Notes: generated by a model from the letters alone, not told the origin. Numbered from the stretch's first letter, positions 20,516-29,176 are shown. The stretch: DNA of 64,000 nucleotides from Streptomyces sp. YIM 98790 (GCF_011421595.1 NZ_WTLH01000005.1:1-64000), one strand, 5' to 3'. Program-made: numbers and translations.

Positions 20516-21259
20516 ATGAATCGGCCGGGGAACGGACACGGTTCCCTGCGCATTCTGGTGGCGGACGGCCCCGGGGCCGTCCGCGGGGGAATCACGGACA
20601 TCCTCAGCGGGAACGGGGTACTGGTCGTCGGGCGGGCCACCGACGGAGGCGACGCCTGCCGCCTGGCCGCCGCCGTCGACCCGGACGTGCTCGTCCTGGA
20701 CGTCGGGCTTCCCGGGCAGGATGTGCGCCGGACGCTGGCGGAGTTCCGCCGCGTCGCACCGCGCTGTGGAATCGTGGCGCTGACCGCGCAGGACGGCGCC
20801 GCCGTGTCGGCATGGGAACTGCTCTCGCTCGGGGCCAGCGCCTGCCTCGTGAACGGGCCGACCCGGGCGGAGGTGCTCGCCGCGGTGCACGGCGCGGCCA
20901 GCGGGCGGGTGATGCTCTCGTTCTCCAGGAGGCGCCACGGCTCACCGGCCGTGCCGCGGGGGCGTGGCCTGTCGGCACGTGAACGGGAGATCCTCACCCT
21001 CACCTCACTGGCCCTGAGCAACGCCCAGATCGCCAGGAAGCTGTCCATCGCCGAGGGAACGGTCAAGCGACATCTTGGCAACATCTTTCGGAAGCTGGGG
21101 GCGGTGTCCAGGATGGACGCCGTCAACAAGGCCGTCGCCGCATTCCTGATCCCCCTGCCGCCGGCACTCCCCGGAACGGGGCACGTTCCGTCCCGGCTGT
21201 ACGTCGCCGACCCGTTGCCGCAGACCGTGGCACCCTGCCGGGTGCCCCACCTGCGCTGA
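20516..21259 (+). CDS. NarL/LuxR-type response regulator with degenerate receiver
   Basis: A 247-residue protein with an N-terminal receiver (about 11-130) and a C-terminal LuxR helix-turn-helix (about 151-212; LSAREREILTLTSLALSNAQIARKLSIAEGTVKRHLGNIFRKLG). The phospho-acceptor Asp62 (VLVLDVGLPG) and Thr90 remain. However, the acidic pair is reduced to Asp17-Gly18, and the conserved Lys is replaced by Asn113 in ASACLVNGPT. It may not be controlled by ordinary phosphorylation. No sensor kinase is adjacent. It is probably a pathway regulator of the cluster. The ATG at 20516 is the first Met before the receiver. Confidence 0.85.
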   Translation: MNRPGNGHGSLRILVADGPGAVRGGITDILSGNGVLVVGRATDGGDACRLAAAVDPDVLVLDVGLPGQDVRRTLAEFRRVAPRCGIVALTAQDGAAVSAWELLSLGASACLVNGPTRAEVLAAVHGAASGRVMLSFSRRRHGSPAVPRGRGLSAREREILTLTSLALSNAQIARKLSIAEGTVKRHLGNIFRKLGAVSRMDAVNKAVAAFLIPLPPALPGTGHVPSRLYVADPLPQTVAPCRVPHLR

Positions 21260-21362
21260 CGAACGCCGGCCCGGGCCTGCCGTACCGCACCGGCCCCGAC
21301 CGGGCGATTCATTCTCCCGGATTATTCCCTTTCTGGTACCACCAGCCTCCCGCTGAAAATTA

Positions 21363-21392
21363 TTGACGAGGCCTGAGCCGCCGTCATATTTT
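21363..21392 (+). promoter_or_regulatory. Promoter of the OmpR-type regulator gene
   Basis: TTGACG and TATTTT separated by 18 bp, in a rare AT-rich patch 130-160 bp upstream of the regulator's GTG start. It is the clearest sigma70-type promoter in the window and would start transcription near 21399-21404, just before the hairpin leader. Confidence 0.6.
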
Positions 21393-21421
21393 GCTTCGGG
21401 TTGGTGCACGCCGCCGAGTTG

Positions 21422-21475
21422 AAGACCGGTCCGTCGAAGTTCGCTGAAGACCGAGCCGAAATCCGGACCGGTCTT
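21422..21475 (+). promoter_or_regulatory. Leader hairpin, candidate attenuator
   Basis: AAGACCGGTCCG (21422-21433) and CGGACCGGTCTT (21464-21475) form a perfect 12-bp stem enclosing 30 nt, followed directly by TT, which makes a terminator-like end. Inside the loop a second AAGACCG (21447-21453) can pair with the same 3' strand, so two mutually exclusive folds exist. The stem lies between the promoter and the ribosome binding site of the OmpR-type regulator. Confidence 0.55.
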
Positions 21476-21520
21476 TTACATGAGCACTCACCGTTGTCTC
21501 ATGCTCTTGGAGGGCTTATC

Positions 21521-22312
21521 GTGCAGCTCGACAGTGTCCACATGCGAAATCCCGCCGAATCACGGCGCCACGGCTGGAACATTCTGGTCGCCGAGGCCGG
21601 CGGGGAGGACGATCCCGTCTCCTTACGGCGAGGGCTTCAGCGGCACGGGCACCGGGTCCGGGCCGTCACCACGGGGGCCGCGGTGCTGCGCGAGCACCAG
21701 GGCGCGGACATCCTGCTGCTCGACCTCGAACTCCCGGACATCGACGGGCTGGAACTGTGCCGGGACATCCGTTCCGTCAACGATGTCCCCCTGCTGGTGG
21801 TCACCGCCCGCGACAGCGAGCTCGACCGGGTGCTCGCCCTCCAGGCGGGGGCGGACGACTATCTCACCAAGCCCTGCGTCTTCTCCGAGCTCATCGCTCG
21901 CATGGAGGCCGTGATGCGCCGCGCCCGGCCCCGCCTGTACACGACCGCGCTGCTCACTCACGGGCCGCTGACCATTGACGCCACCACCCGTACCGTCCTG
22001 CTGGGCGAGCGGGAAGTGCCGGTCACCCGGAAGGAATTCGACTTGCTGCGTCTGCTGGCGGCGCACCCGGGCACCGTGGTTCCCCGCCGGAGGATTCTCC
22101 GCCAGGTGTGGGACGAACACGGCGCGGTGCGCAGCCGCACCCTGGACACGCACGTCAACAGCCTGCGCAACAAACTCGGCTCGCGGAACTGGATCAGCAC
22201 GGTGCGCGGGGTCGGCTTCTGCTTCCAGCTTCCCCAGGACGGCACCGCTGCCGCACAGGAGCAGCCCCCCGGGGTGTTCGGGGCCCCCCGGACCGCCCCG
22301 ACGGGATTCTGA
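21521..22312 (+). CDS. OmpR-family pathway regulator, JadR1-like atypical receiver
   Basis: A 263-residue response regulator with a receiver (about 20-135) and an OmpR/PhoB winged helix (about 140-236; TRKEFDLLRLLAAHPGTVVPRRRILRQVWDEH). The phospho-acceptor Asp68, Thr95 and Lys117 are kept. The acidic pair, normally Glu-Asp or Asp-Asp, reads Glu25-Ala26 (ILVAEAGG). Regulators of this sort (JadR1 of jadomycin, LndI, LanI) drive angucycline clusters, and some bind the end product. Leu35 is a TTA codon (21623-21625), so translation should depend on bldA tRNA. The GTG at 21521 has GGAGG seven bases upstream. An in-frame GTG at 21404, almost at the predicted transcript start, would add 39 residues. 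Confidence 0.88.
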   Translation: MQLDSVHMRNPAESRRHGWNILVAEAGGEDDPVSLRRGLQRHGHRVRAVTTGAAVLREHQGADILLLDLELPDIDGLELCRDIRSVNDVPLLVVTARDSELDRVLALQAGADDYLTKPCVFSELIARMEAVMRRARPRLYTTALLTHGPLTIDATTRTVLLGEREVPVTRKEFDLLRLLAAHPGTVVPRRRILRQVWDEHGAVRSRTLDTHVNSLRNKLGSRNWISTVRGVGFCFQLPQDGTAAAQEQPPGVFGAPRTAPTGF

Positions 22313-22315
22313 CGC

Positions 22316-23200
22316 ATGCCCGGCGGGACCGCTTCCGGCCCGGCACCGGCGCTGTGTTCCGGCTCTCTCTGCCGGCAGCGGGCGGCCACCGCCCGGGCGG
22401 CGCATCCCGCCGCCCCCGGGCAGCGGCTGTGCGTGCGGTGCCGGAACCGGCTGCGGGACACCCTCCTGGGACTGCCTTCCCTGCACGGCGAATGCGGCCA
22501 GCTGCTGAGTACGGCGCGCACCTCCGGCGCGGCGCGGCAGAAGATCAGTGGCGGAAGACCGTCCGGTCTGCCGTTCAACGCCGATGCGGCGGATGTGCGC
22601 AGTGACATCAAGGGACTGCTGGCCTCATGGAGCGCGCTGGTCGCGGACGAGAACGCCCTGGCACCGCCGCCCTGCACGGTCGGCGGCCTGGCGCGGTTCC
22701 TGGTCCGTCACCTCCGGTGGCTGGCGGCGCATCCGGCCGCCGGGGATGCCAGCGCGGAGTTTGCCGAGGTCGGCGAACGGGCGCGGCGCATTGCCGGACG
22801 AGGCGGTGTGCAGCGCCGCATCCCGGTGGGGGTCTGCGTGCGGGAGGGCTGCCCGGGCGAGCTGGTGGCGCTGCTGGACGCCGGGGGCGGCGGAGGGAGT
22901 CCCGGCGAGATCCTGTGCACGGCGGATCCCGGCCATGTGTGGCCCAGCGGGCAATGGAGTGTGCTCCAGGGTTTGAGCCGGCGGACCGGCACGGCGGAGG
23001 AGCGGTCCGCGGAGCGCTGGCTGACCGCGGCCGAGGTCTCCCGCCTCTTCGGCGCCCCCGCCGGCACGGTTTACCGCCTCGCCTCCGAGCACGCATGGCG
23101 CCGCAGACGGTCGGCCGGCCGTACCCGGTACGCGATGAGCGATGCCGTGGCCAGTCTCGGTTCCCGGGTACGGCATCCCGCCGGGGAGCTCCCGGACTGA
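22316..23200 (+). CDS. Cys-rich protein with C-terminal helix-turn-helix
   Basis: A 294-residue protein starting 3 bp after the OmpR regulator stop, so surely co-transcribed. Two putative zinc sites are visible: Cys14/Cys19 with Cys39-x2-Cys42 and Cys60, and Cys174-x4-Cys179 with Cys201 and His207 (GVCVREGCPG...ILCTADPGHVW). Residues 235-280 (WLTAAEVSRLFGAPAGTVYRLASEHAWRRRR) look like an excisionase/MerR-type helix-turn-helix. It resembles the unassigned OvmZ-type proteins of angucycline clusters, but I recall that only loosely. A regulatory role alongside the OmpR protein is inferred. Confidence 0.65.
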   Translation: MPGGTASGPAPALCSGSLCRQRAATARAAHPAAPGQRLCVRCRNRLRDTLLGLPSLHGECGQLLSTARTSGAARQKISGGRPSGLPFNADAADVRSDIKGLLASWSALVADENALAPPPCTVGGLARFLVRHLRWLAAHPAAGDASAEFAEVGERARRIAGRGGVQRRIPVGVCVREGCPGELVALLDAGGGGGSPGEILCTADPGHVWPSGQWSVLQGLSRRTGTAEERSAERWLTAAEVSRLFGAPAGTVYRLASEHAWRRRRSAGRTRYAMSDAVASLGSRVRHPAGELPD

Positions 23201-23210
23201 AGGCGTGCTC

Positions 23211-23239
23211 CGGGCCGCGGTCCCGGTGGGCGCGGCCCG
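23211..23239. terminator. Bidirectional terminator
   Basis: CGGGCCGCG and CGCGGCCCG form a perfect 9-bp stem with an 11-nt loop. It fills most of the 47-bp gap between the convergent helix-turn-helix gene and the 2,3-dehydratase gene. Confidence 0.6.
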
Positions 23240-23247
23240 GGCGCGGT

Positions 23248-24654
23248 TCAGGGGCCACCCGTGCCGAGGACGGCGGCACCGGTGTTGAGGAGGGCCAGCA
23301 GAGTCCGGGCCTGGACGTTGAGGTAGTGGCTGTGCGCCGCCATCGCGTTGAGCTGCCCGGGGGTGAGCCACTGGTAGCCGGGCGGCGGGTCCGCCGGGAC
23401 CTCGTCGCCGGCTCCGTCGGCGTCCACCAGCAGATAGCGGCTCTCCGCGTTGAGGAACCGCCCGCCCTCCTCGGAGTGGACCGCCTGGTACCGGATGCGT
23501 TCGGGATCCGCCCCGAGCACCGTGTCCAGGAAGAGCGGCCGCTCCTGCCGGGGCAGATGGGCCCAGTTGGCCGGCGCGCACTGCACCGTGGGCCCCAGTT
23601 CCACCGTGCCCAGGAATCCCCCCTCCACCCGGGCGTGCACCAGCAGGTGCGGAACACCGGCGATCCGCCGGCAGAGAAAAGCGGCCACTCCGGCCCCGGT
23701 GGGTTCGAGGAGCGGCTGCGACCAGCCGGACACCTCCCGGCTGTCCGCCTCGACGGCCACGGCGACCACCCGGAAGTACCGCCCGTCCGGGCGGGCCAGC
23801 CGGTACCGGTCCCGCTGCCACCCACGCACCCGGGACAGGGGGATGCGCCTGACCTGCACGTCGTGGCGGGATCGTTCGACGGTGAACCAGGACTGCGCCT
23901 CGGCGTCGGTGAGCAGTGCCTGCCCGCCGGCCGTGGGCATGGGCAGACAGGCGAGGACAGTCCTGGCGTCCATGTTGACCACGTTGTCCCACCGGAGCGC
24001 CTCGCCGATCTGCCCCAGCGTGAGCCAGCGGAAATCGTCGTGGGGCTCCACGTCGTCCGCCGTCTCGACCAGCATGTTGCGGTTGGTCTTGCGGTAGAAC
24101 CACGAGCCGTGCTCGGACTGGAGAACGTCGGCGAGTACCCGCCCCCGGCCCGGGCCGGAGAAATGGCCGAGGTATGCGACGGGGCTGCCCCGGTGCACCC
24201 CGGTGTAGTTGCTCCGGGTCGCCTGCACCGTCGGGGAGAGCTGGACCAGATTGCGGTTCCCGGGTTCCATCTTGGCCTGCATCAGGAAATGCAGGATGCC
24301 GTCGAACTCCTTGGCCAGAATGCCGAGTATGCCTGTCTCGGGCTGCCGGATGATGGGCTGCTCCCAGTGCCGGAACGGCCCCTCGCCGACATCCGCGGAG
24401 AGTCCCTCGACACTGAAGAAGCGTCCGCTGCGGTGGACCAGGTTCCCGGTGTGCTCCGCGAAGAACCAGCCGTCGAGCTCGTCCAGCGGTATCCGGAGCA
24501 CCGAGAACCGGTGGGCCCGGGTCCGCTCCGCGAGCCAGCCGGTCAGCTCCGCGGTCCGCATCTGGCTGCCGGCGTCCCGGGCGGCGGCCGATGCCGCCAG
24601 CCGCTCCCGGAGGGACGGGTCCCGGCGCGGCCGGAGCCGCACCCCCGTGGTCAC
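23248..24654 (-). CDS. NDP-hexose 2,3-dehydratase
   Basis: A 468-residue protein made of two similar halves, as is typical for the family (EryBVI, TylCVI, OleV type). Compare the first half, VRGSPVAY-type LGHFSG...WFYRKTNRNMLVE...FRWLTLGQIGEALRWDNVVNMDARTVLACL, with the second half, AEGGRFLNAESRYLLV...YQWLTPGQLNAMAAHSHYLNVQARTLLALL. It removes water across C2-C3 of dTDP-4-keto-6-deoxyglucose, giving the 2-deoxy 3,4-diketo sugar. The GTG start overlaps the upstream ketoreductase stop (GTGA, 4 bp), so translation is coupled. Last gene of the seven-gene deoxysugar operon. Confidence 0.92.
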   Translation of the reverse strand: MTTGVRLRPRRDPSLRERLAASAAARDAGSQMRTAELTGWLAERTRAHRFSVLRIPLDELDGWFFAEHTGNLVHRSGRFFSVEGLSADVGEGPFRHWEQPIIRQPETGILGILAKEFDGILHFLMQAKMEPGNRNLVQLSPTVQATRSNYTGVHRGSPVAYLGHFSGPGRGRVLADVLQSEHGSWFYRKTNRNMLVETADDVEPHDDFRWLTLGQIGEALRWDNVVNMDARTVLACLPMPTAGGQALLTDAEAQSWFTVERSRHDVQVRRIPLSRVRGWQRDRYRLARPDGRYFRVVAVAVEADSREVSGWSQPLLEPTGAGVAAFLCRRIAGVPHLLVHARVEGGFLGTVELGPTVQCAPANWAHLPRQERPLFLDTVLGADPERIRYQAVHSEEGGRFLNAESRYLLVDADGAGDEVPADPPPGYQWLTPGQLNAMAAHSHYLNVQARTLLALLNTGAAVLGTGGP

Positions 24655-25649
24655 CGCAGCTCTCCCTCCGCGCCGCCCGCGCAGAAGCCGACGGTGCGCA
24701 GCAGTGCCTCGTCCAGCGGCACACGGGGGCGCCACCCGGTGGCCGAGCGGAAGGCCGACGAATCGATCACCAGACTGTGGAAGTCACCCGCTTCGGCCCG
24801 TCCGGGCGGCGGCACGGAGATTACCGGGACCGGGGGCTTGCCGGTGTGCCGGGCCACCAGGCGGGCGATGGCGGTGAAGACCTCGCCCAGCGGCGAGCCG
24901 ACGCCGGTGCCCAGCAGCCAGTGACGGCCGGCCAGCCCGGGCAGCCGCATCGCCGCGGTCACCACGGCCCGGGCGGTGTCCTCGATGTAGAGCAGATCGC
25001 GGCGTACCGTGCCGTCGTGCCACATGGTGAGCGGGTCGCCGGCCAGGGCGCGGCGGACCATGGCGGCGACCACGCCCTTGTCGCGCACGGTGGCGCCGGT
25101 GCCGTAGCCGAAGACGGTGGGGAGCCGGACCGAGGCGCCGCGCAGCACCCCGGCGGCATCGGCGGCCAGCAGGGCGCGCTCGGCGGCCAGCTTCTGCCGG
25201 TCGTACTCCCCGAGCGGCCGGTCGGGCTCGGTGCCGTCGAGCACCTCCTTGTCCGACCACCCGACCTGGGAGGCGGCACCGGTGAACAGGACGCCGACGG
25301 GCCGGCGGGCCCCGTCCCGTTCCGAGAGCACGGCGACGAGATCACGCACCAGACCGACATTGACGCGTTCGGCCGCGGTGTCCCCTTCGGCGATCCGCCA
25401 GGTGGTGTCCTCCGCGATGTAGGCCACGGCGTGAATGACGGTGTCGGCGCCCTCGACGGCGGCGGCCATGGCACCGGGCTCGGTGAGGTCGGCGGTGTGC
25501 ACGGTGATGTCGGCCCGGGCGTCCGCGGGGACGACGGCCGGGCGCCGGGCCACTGCCCGTACCCGCAGCGGATGACGGGCCAGTTCCCGCAGCACGGCGG
25601 AGCCGATGAAGCCGGTGGCGCCGAGGAGCACGACGAGCGGTGATGTCAC
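24651..25649 (-). CDS. dTDP-4-keto-deoxyhexose 4-ketoreductase
   Basis: A 332-residue extended SDR with the nucleotide-binding GATGFIGSAV at the N-terminus, catalytic Tyr-x3-Lys in GEYDRQKLAAE and the Ser/Thr region LFTGAASQVGWSD. It belongs to the group of sugar 4-ketoreductases in antibiotic clusters (DnmV, EryBIV, AknM type) and would set the C4 hydroxyl of the dTDP-sugar. The start at 25649 (GTGA overlap with the epimerase stop) is preferred; another GTG at 25655 lies two codons upstream. Confidence 0.85.
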   Translation of the reverse strand: MTSPLVVLLGATGFIGSAVLRELARHPLRVRAVARRPAVVPADARADITVHTADLTEPGAMAAAVEGADTVIHAVAYIAEDTTWRIAEGDTAAERVNVGLVRDLVAVLSERDGARRPVGVLFTGAASQVGWSDKEVLDGTEPDRPLGEYDRQKLAAERALLAADAAGVLRGASVRLPTVFGYGTGATVRDKGVVAAMVRRALAGDPLTMWHDGTVRRDLLYIEDTARAVVTAAMRLPGLAGRHWLLGTGVGSPLGEVFTAIARLVARHTGKPPVPVISVPPPGRAEAGDFHSLVIDSSAFRSATGWRPRVPLDEALLRTVGFCAGGAEGELR

Positions 25650-26248
25650 TGCCACAGCCGCGCCTCCGCTTCCCTGCAGGCGGCGTACTCGGGAAGGAGT
25701 CCCCGCTCTCCCGCCTCGGCCAGGGTGGGGGCGACCAGATCACGGTCCGAGCGGATGTGGTCGTACCCCTGTGGGACGGGCAGGCCGAGGGCCGGGTCCA
25801 GGGCGTCCACCGCGAGTTCGTTCCCGGCGACGTAGTCCCCGGAGAGCACGTACAGCACCATGGAATCGTCGCTGGTGGAGAGGAAGGCATGGCCGATGCC
25901 GACGGGCAGGAACAGGGCGCGGTTGCTGTCCTCGTCGAGCGTCACGGATTCGGACGTGCCGAAGGTGGGCGAACCGACGCGCAGGTCGACGACGAAGTCC
26001 TGCACCCGCCCGCGGGGACAGTACACGTATTTGGCCATCCCCGGAGGAGTGGCGGTGTAGTGGATGCCGCGGAGTGTCCCGCGGCGTGAGATGTTGTGGC
26101 TCACCTGACCGACCGGGAAGAGCGGCTTGCCCAGGGTCCTGGCGAAGGTCTGCCGCTGGAAGGCCGAGCAGAACAGCCCGCGCCGGTCGCGGTGGACCGG
26201 CGGGGTGAACTCGATCACTCCCTCGATGCCGAGTTTGCGTACCTCCAT
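25646..26248 (-). CDS. dTDP-4-keto-6-deoxyhexose 3,5-epimerase
   Basis: A 200-residue cupin-fold RmlC/EryBVII-type epimerase. The catalytic His is in GTLRGIHYTATP, the Lys in AKYVYCPRGRVQDFVVDLRVGSPTFG, and the Tyr region VLYVLSGDYVAGNELAV follows. In this pathway it would invert C5 (and possibly C3), giving an L-configured sugar. The ATG at 26248 fits the family N-terminus (MEVRKLGIEGVIEFTP). A GTG at 26260 that overlaps the methyltransferase stop by 4 bp is the alternative. Confidence 0.88.
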   Translation of the reverse strand: MEVRKLGIEGVIEFTPPVHRDRRGLFCSAFQRQTFARTLGKPLFPVGQVSHNISRRGTLRGIHYTATPPGMAKYVYCPRGRVQDFVVDLRVGSPTFGTSESVTLDEDSNRALFLPVGIGHAFLSTSDDSMVLYVLSGDYVAGNELAVDALDPALGLPVPQGYDHIRSDRDLVAPTLAEAGERGLLPEYAACREAEARLWQ

Positions 26249-26256
26249 CGGGCTGA

Positions 26257-27030
26257 TCACCTCTCCTTGCGGTGTCCGGTCCCGGGCAGTTCCCCGGGCT
26301 GTCTTACGCCGACGAACAGCCCGTTTCCGGGATACTCGCCCTCGATGTACTCCACCGAGCAGCCGGCCCGGGTGAGGGCTGAGGCGTACTGCTCGCGGCT
26401 GTAGAGGCTCATCACGTGTGTGTCGGAGAAGTGGCGCACCCCGGTGTGCGGGCGGGCGACGAGGTAGTGGGCGGTCATGCGGCTGGTGAATCCCTCCCGG
26501 ACGGTGTGGGTGACGCGGGCGACCGTCATGTCCCCGGCCGTGGTGAGTACCCGCCCGACATGCCCCGGGGTGAAGTTGTCCGGGAACCACCAGGGTTCGA
26601 GGACGAGGACCCCGCCCGGCACCAGGTGGCGGGCCATGGCGCCCACCGCGGTGTCCAGCTCGTCGGTGCCGCTCAGATAGCCCGGGGCGCAGAAGAGCGA
26701 CACCACCGCGTCGAAGCTGCGTCCCAGCCTGAGGTTCCGCATGTCGGCCAGGTGGACCGGCACGCGGGGCAGCCGGGCGCGGACCACGTCGAGCATGCCC
26801 CGGGCGATGTCCACGCCGGCCGCGTCCGGGAACTCCGCGACGAGATGTTCCAGGTGGGCGCCGGTGCCGCAGCCCACGTCCAGCAGGGACACGGCCGCCG
26901 GTCTCCGGGCGCGGATGTGCTTGGCGACCACGGACGCCTCGTGGGCGTAGTCCTTGCCCCGCCCCTGGTACAGGGCGTCGTAGAGGGCTCCGTCGGCGTA
27001 GAGGCTCAGGTGCTCCGCCACGTCACACAC
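26257..27030 (-). CDS. dTDP-aminosugar N,N-dimethyltransferase (DesVI/TylM1 type)
   Basis: A 257-residue SAM methyltransferase. The start closely follows TylM1 and DesVI (LYDALYQGRGKDYAHEASVVAKHI...SLLDVGCGTGAHLEHL), the family block LEPWWFPDNFTPGHV is present, and the end is VEYIEGEYPGNGLFVGV. These enzymes add both methyl groups to the 3-amino group of a dTDP-sugar. Its place between the aminotransferase and the epimerase genes agrees. It predicts a 3-dimethylamino sugar. Confidence 0.92.
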   Translation of the reverse strand: MCDVAEHLSLYADGALYDALYQGRGKDYAHEASVVAKHIRARRPAAVSLLDVGCGTGAHLEHLVAEFPDAAGVDIARGMLDVVRARLPRVPVHLADMRNLRLGRSFDAVVSLFCAPGYLSGTDELDTAVGAMARHLVPGGVLVLEPWWFPDNFTPGHVGRVLTTAGDMTVARVTHTVREGFTSRMTAHYLVARPHTGVRHFSDTHVMSLYSREQYASALTRAGCSVEYIEGEYPGNGLFVGVRQPGELPGTGHRKER

Positions 27031-27046
27031 TGCCTTCCGCTCGGGT

Positions 27047-28168
27047 TCACAGGGCTGCCAGGACGGTGCGCAGCGCGTCGACGATCTTGTTCTGTCGCTC
27101 CTCGGAGAGCGAGGGGTACATCGGCAGGGAGAAGATCTCCTCGGCCAGCCGTTCGGTGACCGGAAGATCTCCGCGGGTGTATCCGAGGTGCGCGAAGCCC
27201 GACATGGTGTGCACGGGCCAGGGGTAGCTGATGTTGAGCGAGATGCCGTGCGGCTTCAGCGCCTCGATGATCGCGTCCCGCCGGGGATGGCGGACCACGT
27301 AGACGTAGTAGACATGGGTGTTGCCGGGATTGACCTCGGGCAGTTGCAGCTGCCCGGGGCCGGTGAGGTCGGCGAGCTGTTCCCGGTAGCGGCGGGCCAC
27401 CTCGCGACGCCCCTCGGTGTAGGCGTCGAGCCGGCGCAGCTTGCGGCGGAGGATCTCGGCCTGGACCTCGTCCAGCCGGGAGTTGTGCCCGGGGGAGCGG
27501 ACCACGTAGTAGGTCTTGTCCATGCCGTAGTAGCGGAGCTGCCGCAGCGCGCGATCGACCTCGTCGTCCGAGGTGAGCACGGCGCCGCCGTCGCCGTAGG
27601 CGCCGAGGACCTTGGTGGGGTAGAACGAGAAGGCCGCCGCGTCGCCCATGGAGCCGGCCACCCGGCCGTGGTGGCGGGCGCCGTGCGACTGGGCGCAGTC
27701 CTCCAGGACGGCCAGCCCGTGGCGGCGGGCCAGGCGCTCCAGCGGGGCCATGTCCGCGCACTGACCGTACAGGTGCACGGGCAGCAGGGCTTTGGTGCGG
27801 GGCGTGATGGCGGCGCCCACCTGGTCGGTGTCCATCAGGAAGTCGGCGGCGCGGACGTCCACGAAGACCGGGGTGGCTCCGGTGGCGGCGATGGCGACGA
27901 CGGTGGGGGCGGCGGTGTTGGAGACGGTGATGACCTCGTCCCCCGGTCCGATGCCGAGCGCCTCGAGGCCGAGTGTGAGCGCGTTCGTGCCGTTGTCCAC
28001 TCCGGTGCAGTGGGTGACTCCGTGGTAGCGGGCGAACTCGGATTCGAATTGCTCGACGCTCTGGCCGAGGATCAGCTGTCCGGAACCGAAGACCTGGTCG
28101 ACGGCGCCGAGAATGTCGTCCTTCTCCTTCTCGTACTCGGGTAAGTAGTCCCAGACCCGGATCGTCAC
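27047..28168 (-). CDS. dTDP-3-keto-sugar 3-aminotransferase (DegT/DnrJ/EryC1)
   Basis: A 373-residue PLP aminotransferase. The PLP Lys is in [18 protein letters not shown], the cofactor-binding Asp-x-Ala in [10 protein letters not shown], and the substrate-binding end in [17 protein letters not shown]. It fits the TylB/DesV branch that installs the 3-amino group. Codon 9 is TTA (28144-28142), so this gene is also a bldA target. The GTG start overlaps the dehydratase stop by 4 bp. Confidence 0.9.
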   Translation of the reverse strand: MTIRVWDYLPEYEKEKDDILGAVDQVFGSGQLILGQSVEQFESEFARYHGVTHCTGVDNGTNALTLGLEALGIGPGDEVITVSNTAAPTVVAIAATGATPVFVDVRAADFLMDTDQVGAAITPRTKALLPVHLYGQCADMAPLERLARRHGLAVLEDCAQSHGARHHGRVAGSMGDAAAFSFYPTKVLGAYGDGGAVLTSDDEVDRALRQLRYYGMDKTYYVVRSPGHNSRLDEVQAEILRRKLRRLDAYTEGRREVARRYREQLADLTGPGQLQLPEVNPGNTHVYYVYVVRHPRRDAIIEALKPHGISLNISYPWPVHTMSGFAHLGYTRGDLPVTERLAEEIFSLPMYPSLSEERQNKIVDALRTVLAAL

Positions 28169-29175
28169 CGGCGTGCCTCCTGTCGCTGGTTGCCGTGGTC
28201 TCCGGCCGTGCCTGCCTTGGCCGGTTTCCACCACTGGGGGTTGTTGCGGTACCACGCCACCGTTTCGGACAGCCCGCTGCCGAACGGCACCCGCGGCGTG
28301 AACCCGAGCTGCTCCCGGATCTTGCTGCCGTCCAGCGCGTACCGCAGGTCGTGTCCCTTGCGGTCGGCCACGTACCGGATCGCGGACCGGTCCGCGCCGC
28401 AGAGGCTGAGAATCCGCTGGGTGAGTTCGAGATTGGCCAGCCGGGTGCCCCCGCCGATGTTGTAGACCTCTCCGGCACGGCCGCGGTGGAGTACCAGGTG
28501 GACGGCACGGCAGTGGTCGTCCACGTGCAGCCACTCGCGGGTGTTGCGGCCGTCGCCGTAGAGCGGCACCGGGACGCCTTCGAGCAGATTGGTGATGAAG
28601 CGCGGGATGAGCTTCTCGGGGTGCTGGCGGGGCCCGTAGTTGTTGGAGCACCGGGTGATGGAGAGGTCGAGGCCGTGGGTGTGCCAGTAGGAGCGGGCCA
28701 CGAGATCGGCGGCGGCCTTGGAAGCCGCGTAGGGGGAACTGGGCAGCAGCGGCCAGCCCTCGTCGGACTGACCGGCTGCCACCGAGCCGTACACCTCGTC
28801 CGTGGAGACGTGGACCACCCGTCCGACCCCGGCGCGCAGAGCCGCGTCGAGCAGCACCTGGGTACCGAGGACATTGGTGCGGCAGAAGTCGGCGCCCGAG
28901 TCGATGGAGCGGTCCACATGGGACTCCGCGGCGAAGTGCACCACGGCGTCGTGACCGGGCAGCAGTTCGTGCAGCAGCCGGGCGTCGCAGATGTCGCCCC
29001 GGACGAAGTCCAGCCGGTCATGATGCGCGGGAAGGTTCCGCCGGTCCCCGGCGTAGGTGAGTTTGTCCAGGACGGTGACGTGTGTGCCGTCCGCGGAGCC
29101 GTACCGCCCGGCCAGCAGCGCGCGGACGAAGTGGGACCCGATGAAGCCGGCGCCGCCGGTCACCAGGATTCTCAT
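28165..29175 (-). CDS. rfbB: dTDP-glucose 4,6-dehydratase
   Basis: A 336-residue extended SDR of RmlB type. It has [11 protein letters not shown] for NAD, the catalytic Tyr-x3-Lys in [12 protein letters not shown], Thr-Asp-Glu in VSTDEVYGS, and the sugar-binding [21 protein letters not shown]. It makes dTDP-4-keto-6-deoxyglucose, the common intermediate for the aminosugar. It starts 1 bp after the rfbA stop. Confidence 0.95.
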   Translation of the reverse strand: MRILVTGGAGFIGSHFVRALLAGRYGSADGTHVTVLDKLTYAGDRRNLPAHHDRLDFVRGDICDARLLHELLPGHDAVVHFAAESHVDRSIDSGADFCRTNVLGTQVLLDAALRAGVGRVVHVSTDEVYGSVAAGQSDEGWPLLPSSPYAASKAAADLVARSYWHTHGLDLSITRCSNNYGPRQHPEKLIPRFITNLLEGVPVPLYGDGRNTREWLHVDDHCRAVHLVLHRGRAGEVYNIGGGTRLANLELTQRILSLCGADRSAIRYVADRKGHDLRYALDGSKIREQLGFTPRVPFGSGLSETVAWYRNNPQWWKPAKAGTAGDHGNQRQEARR

Positions 29176-29176
29176 G

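Noticed and set aside
20236-21312. Minus-strand frame over the LuxR gene and its upstream gap
   Set aside because: No recognisable domain; the plus-strand receiver and helix-turn-helix explain the sequence.
21480-21914. ATG-started frame overlapping the OmpR gene start, as a leader peptide
   Set aside because: It continues for over 140 codons out of frame with the regulator and has no ribosome-binding site; it is a shadow frame.
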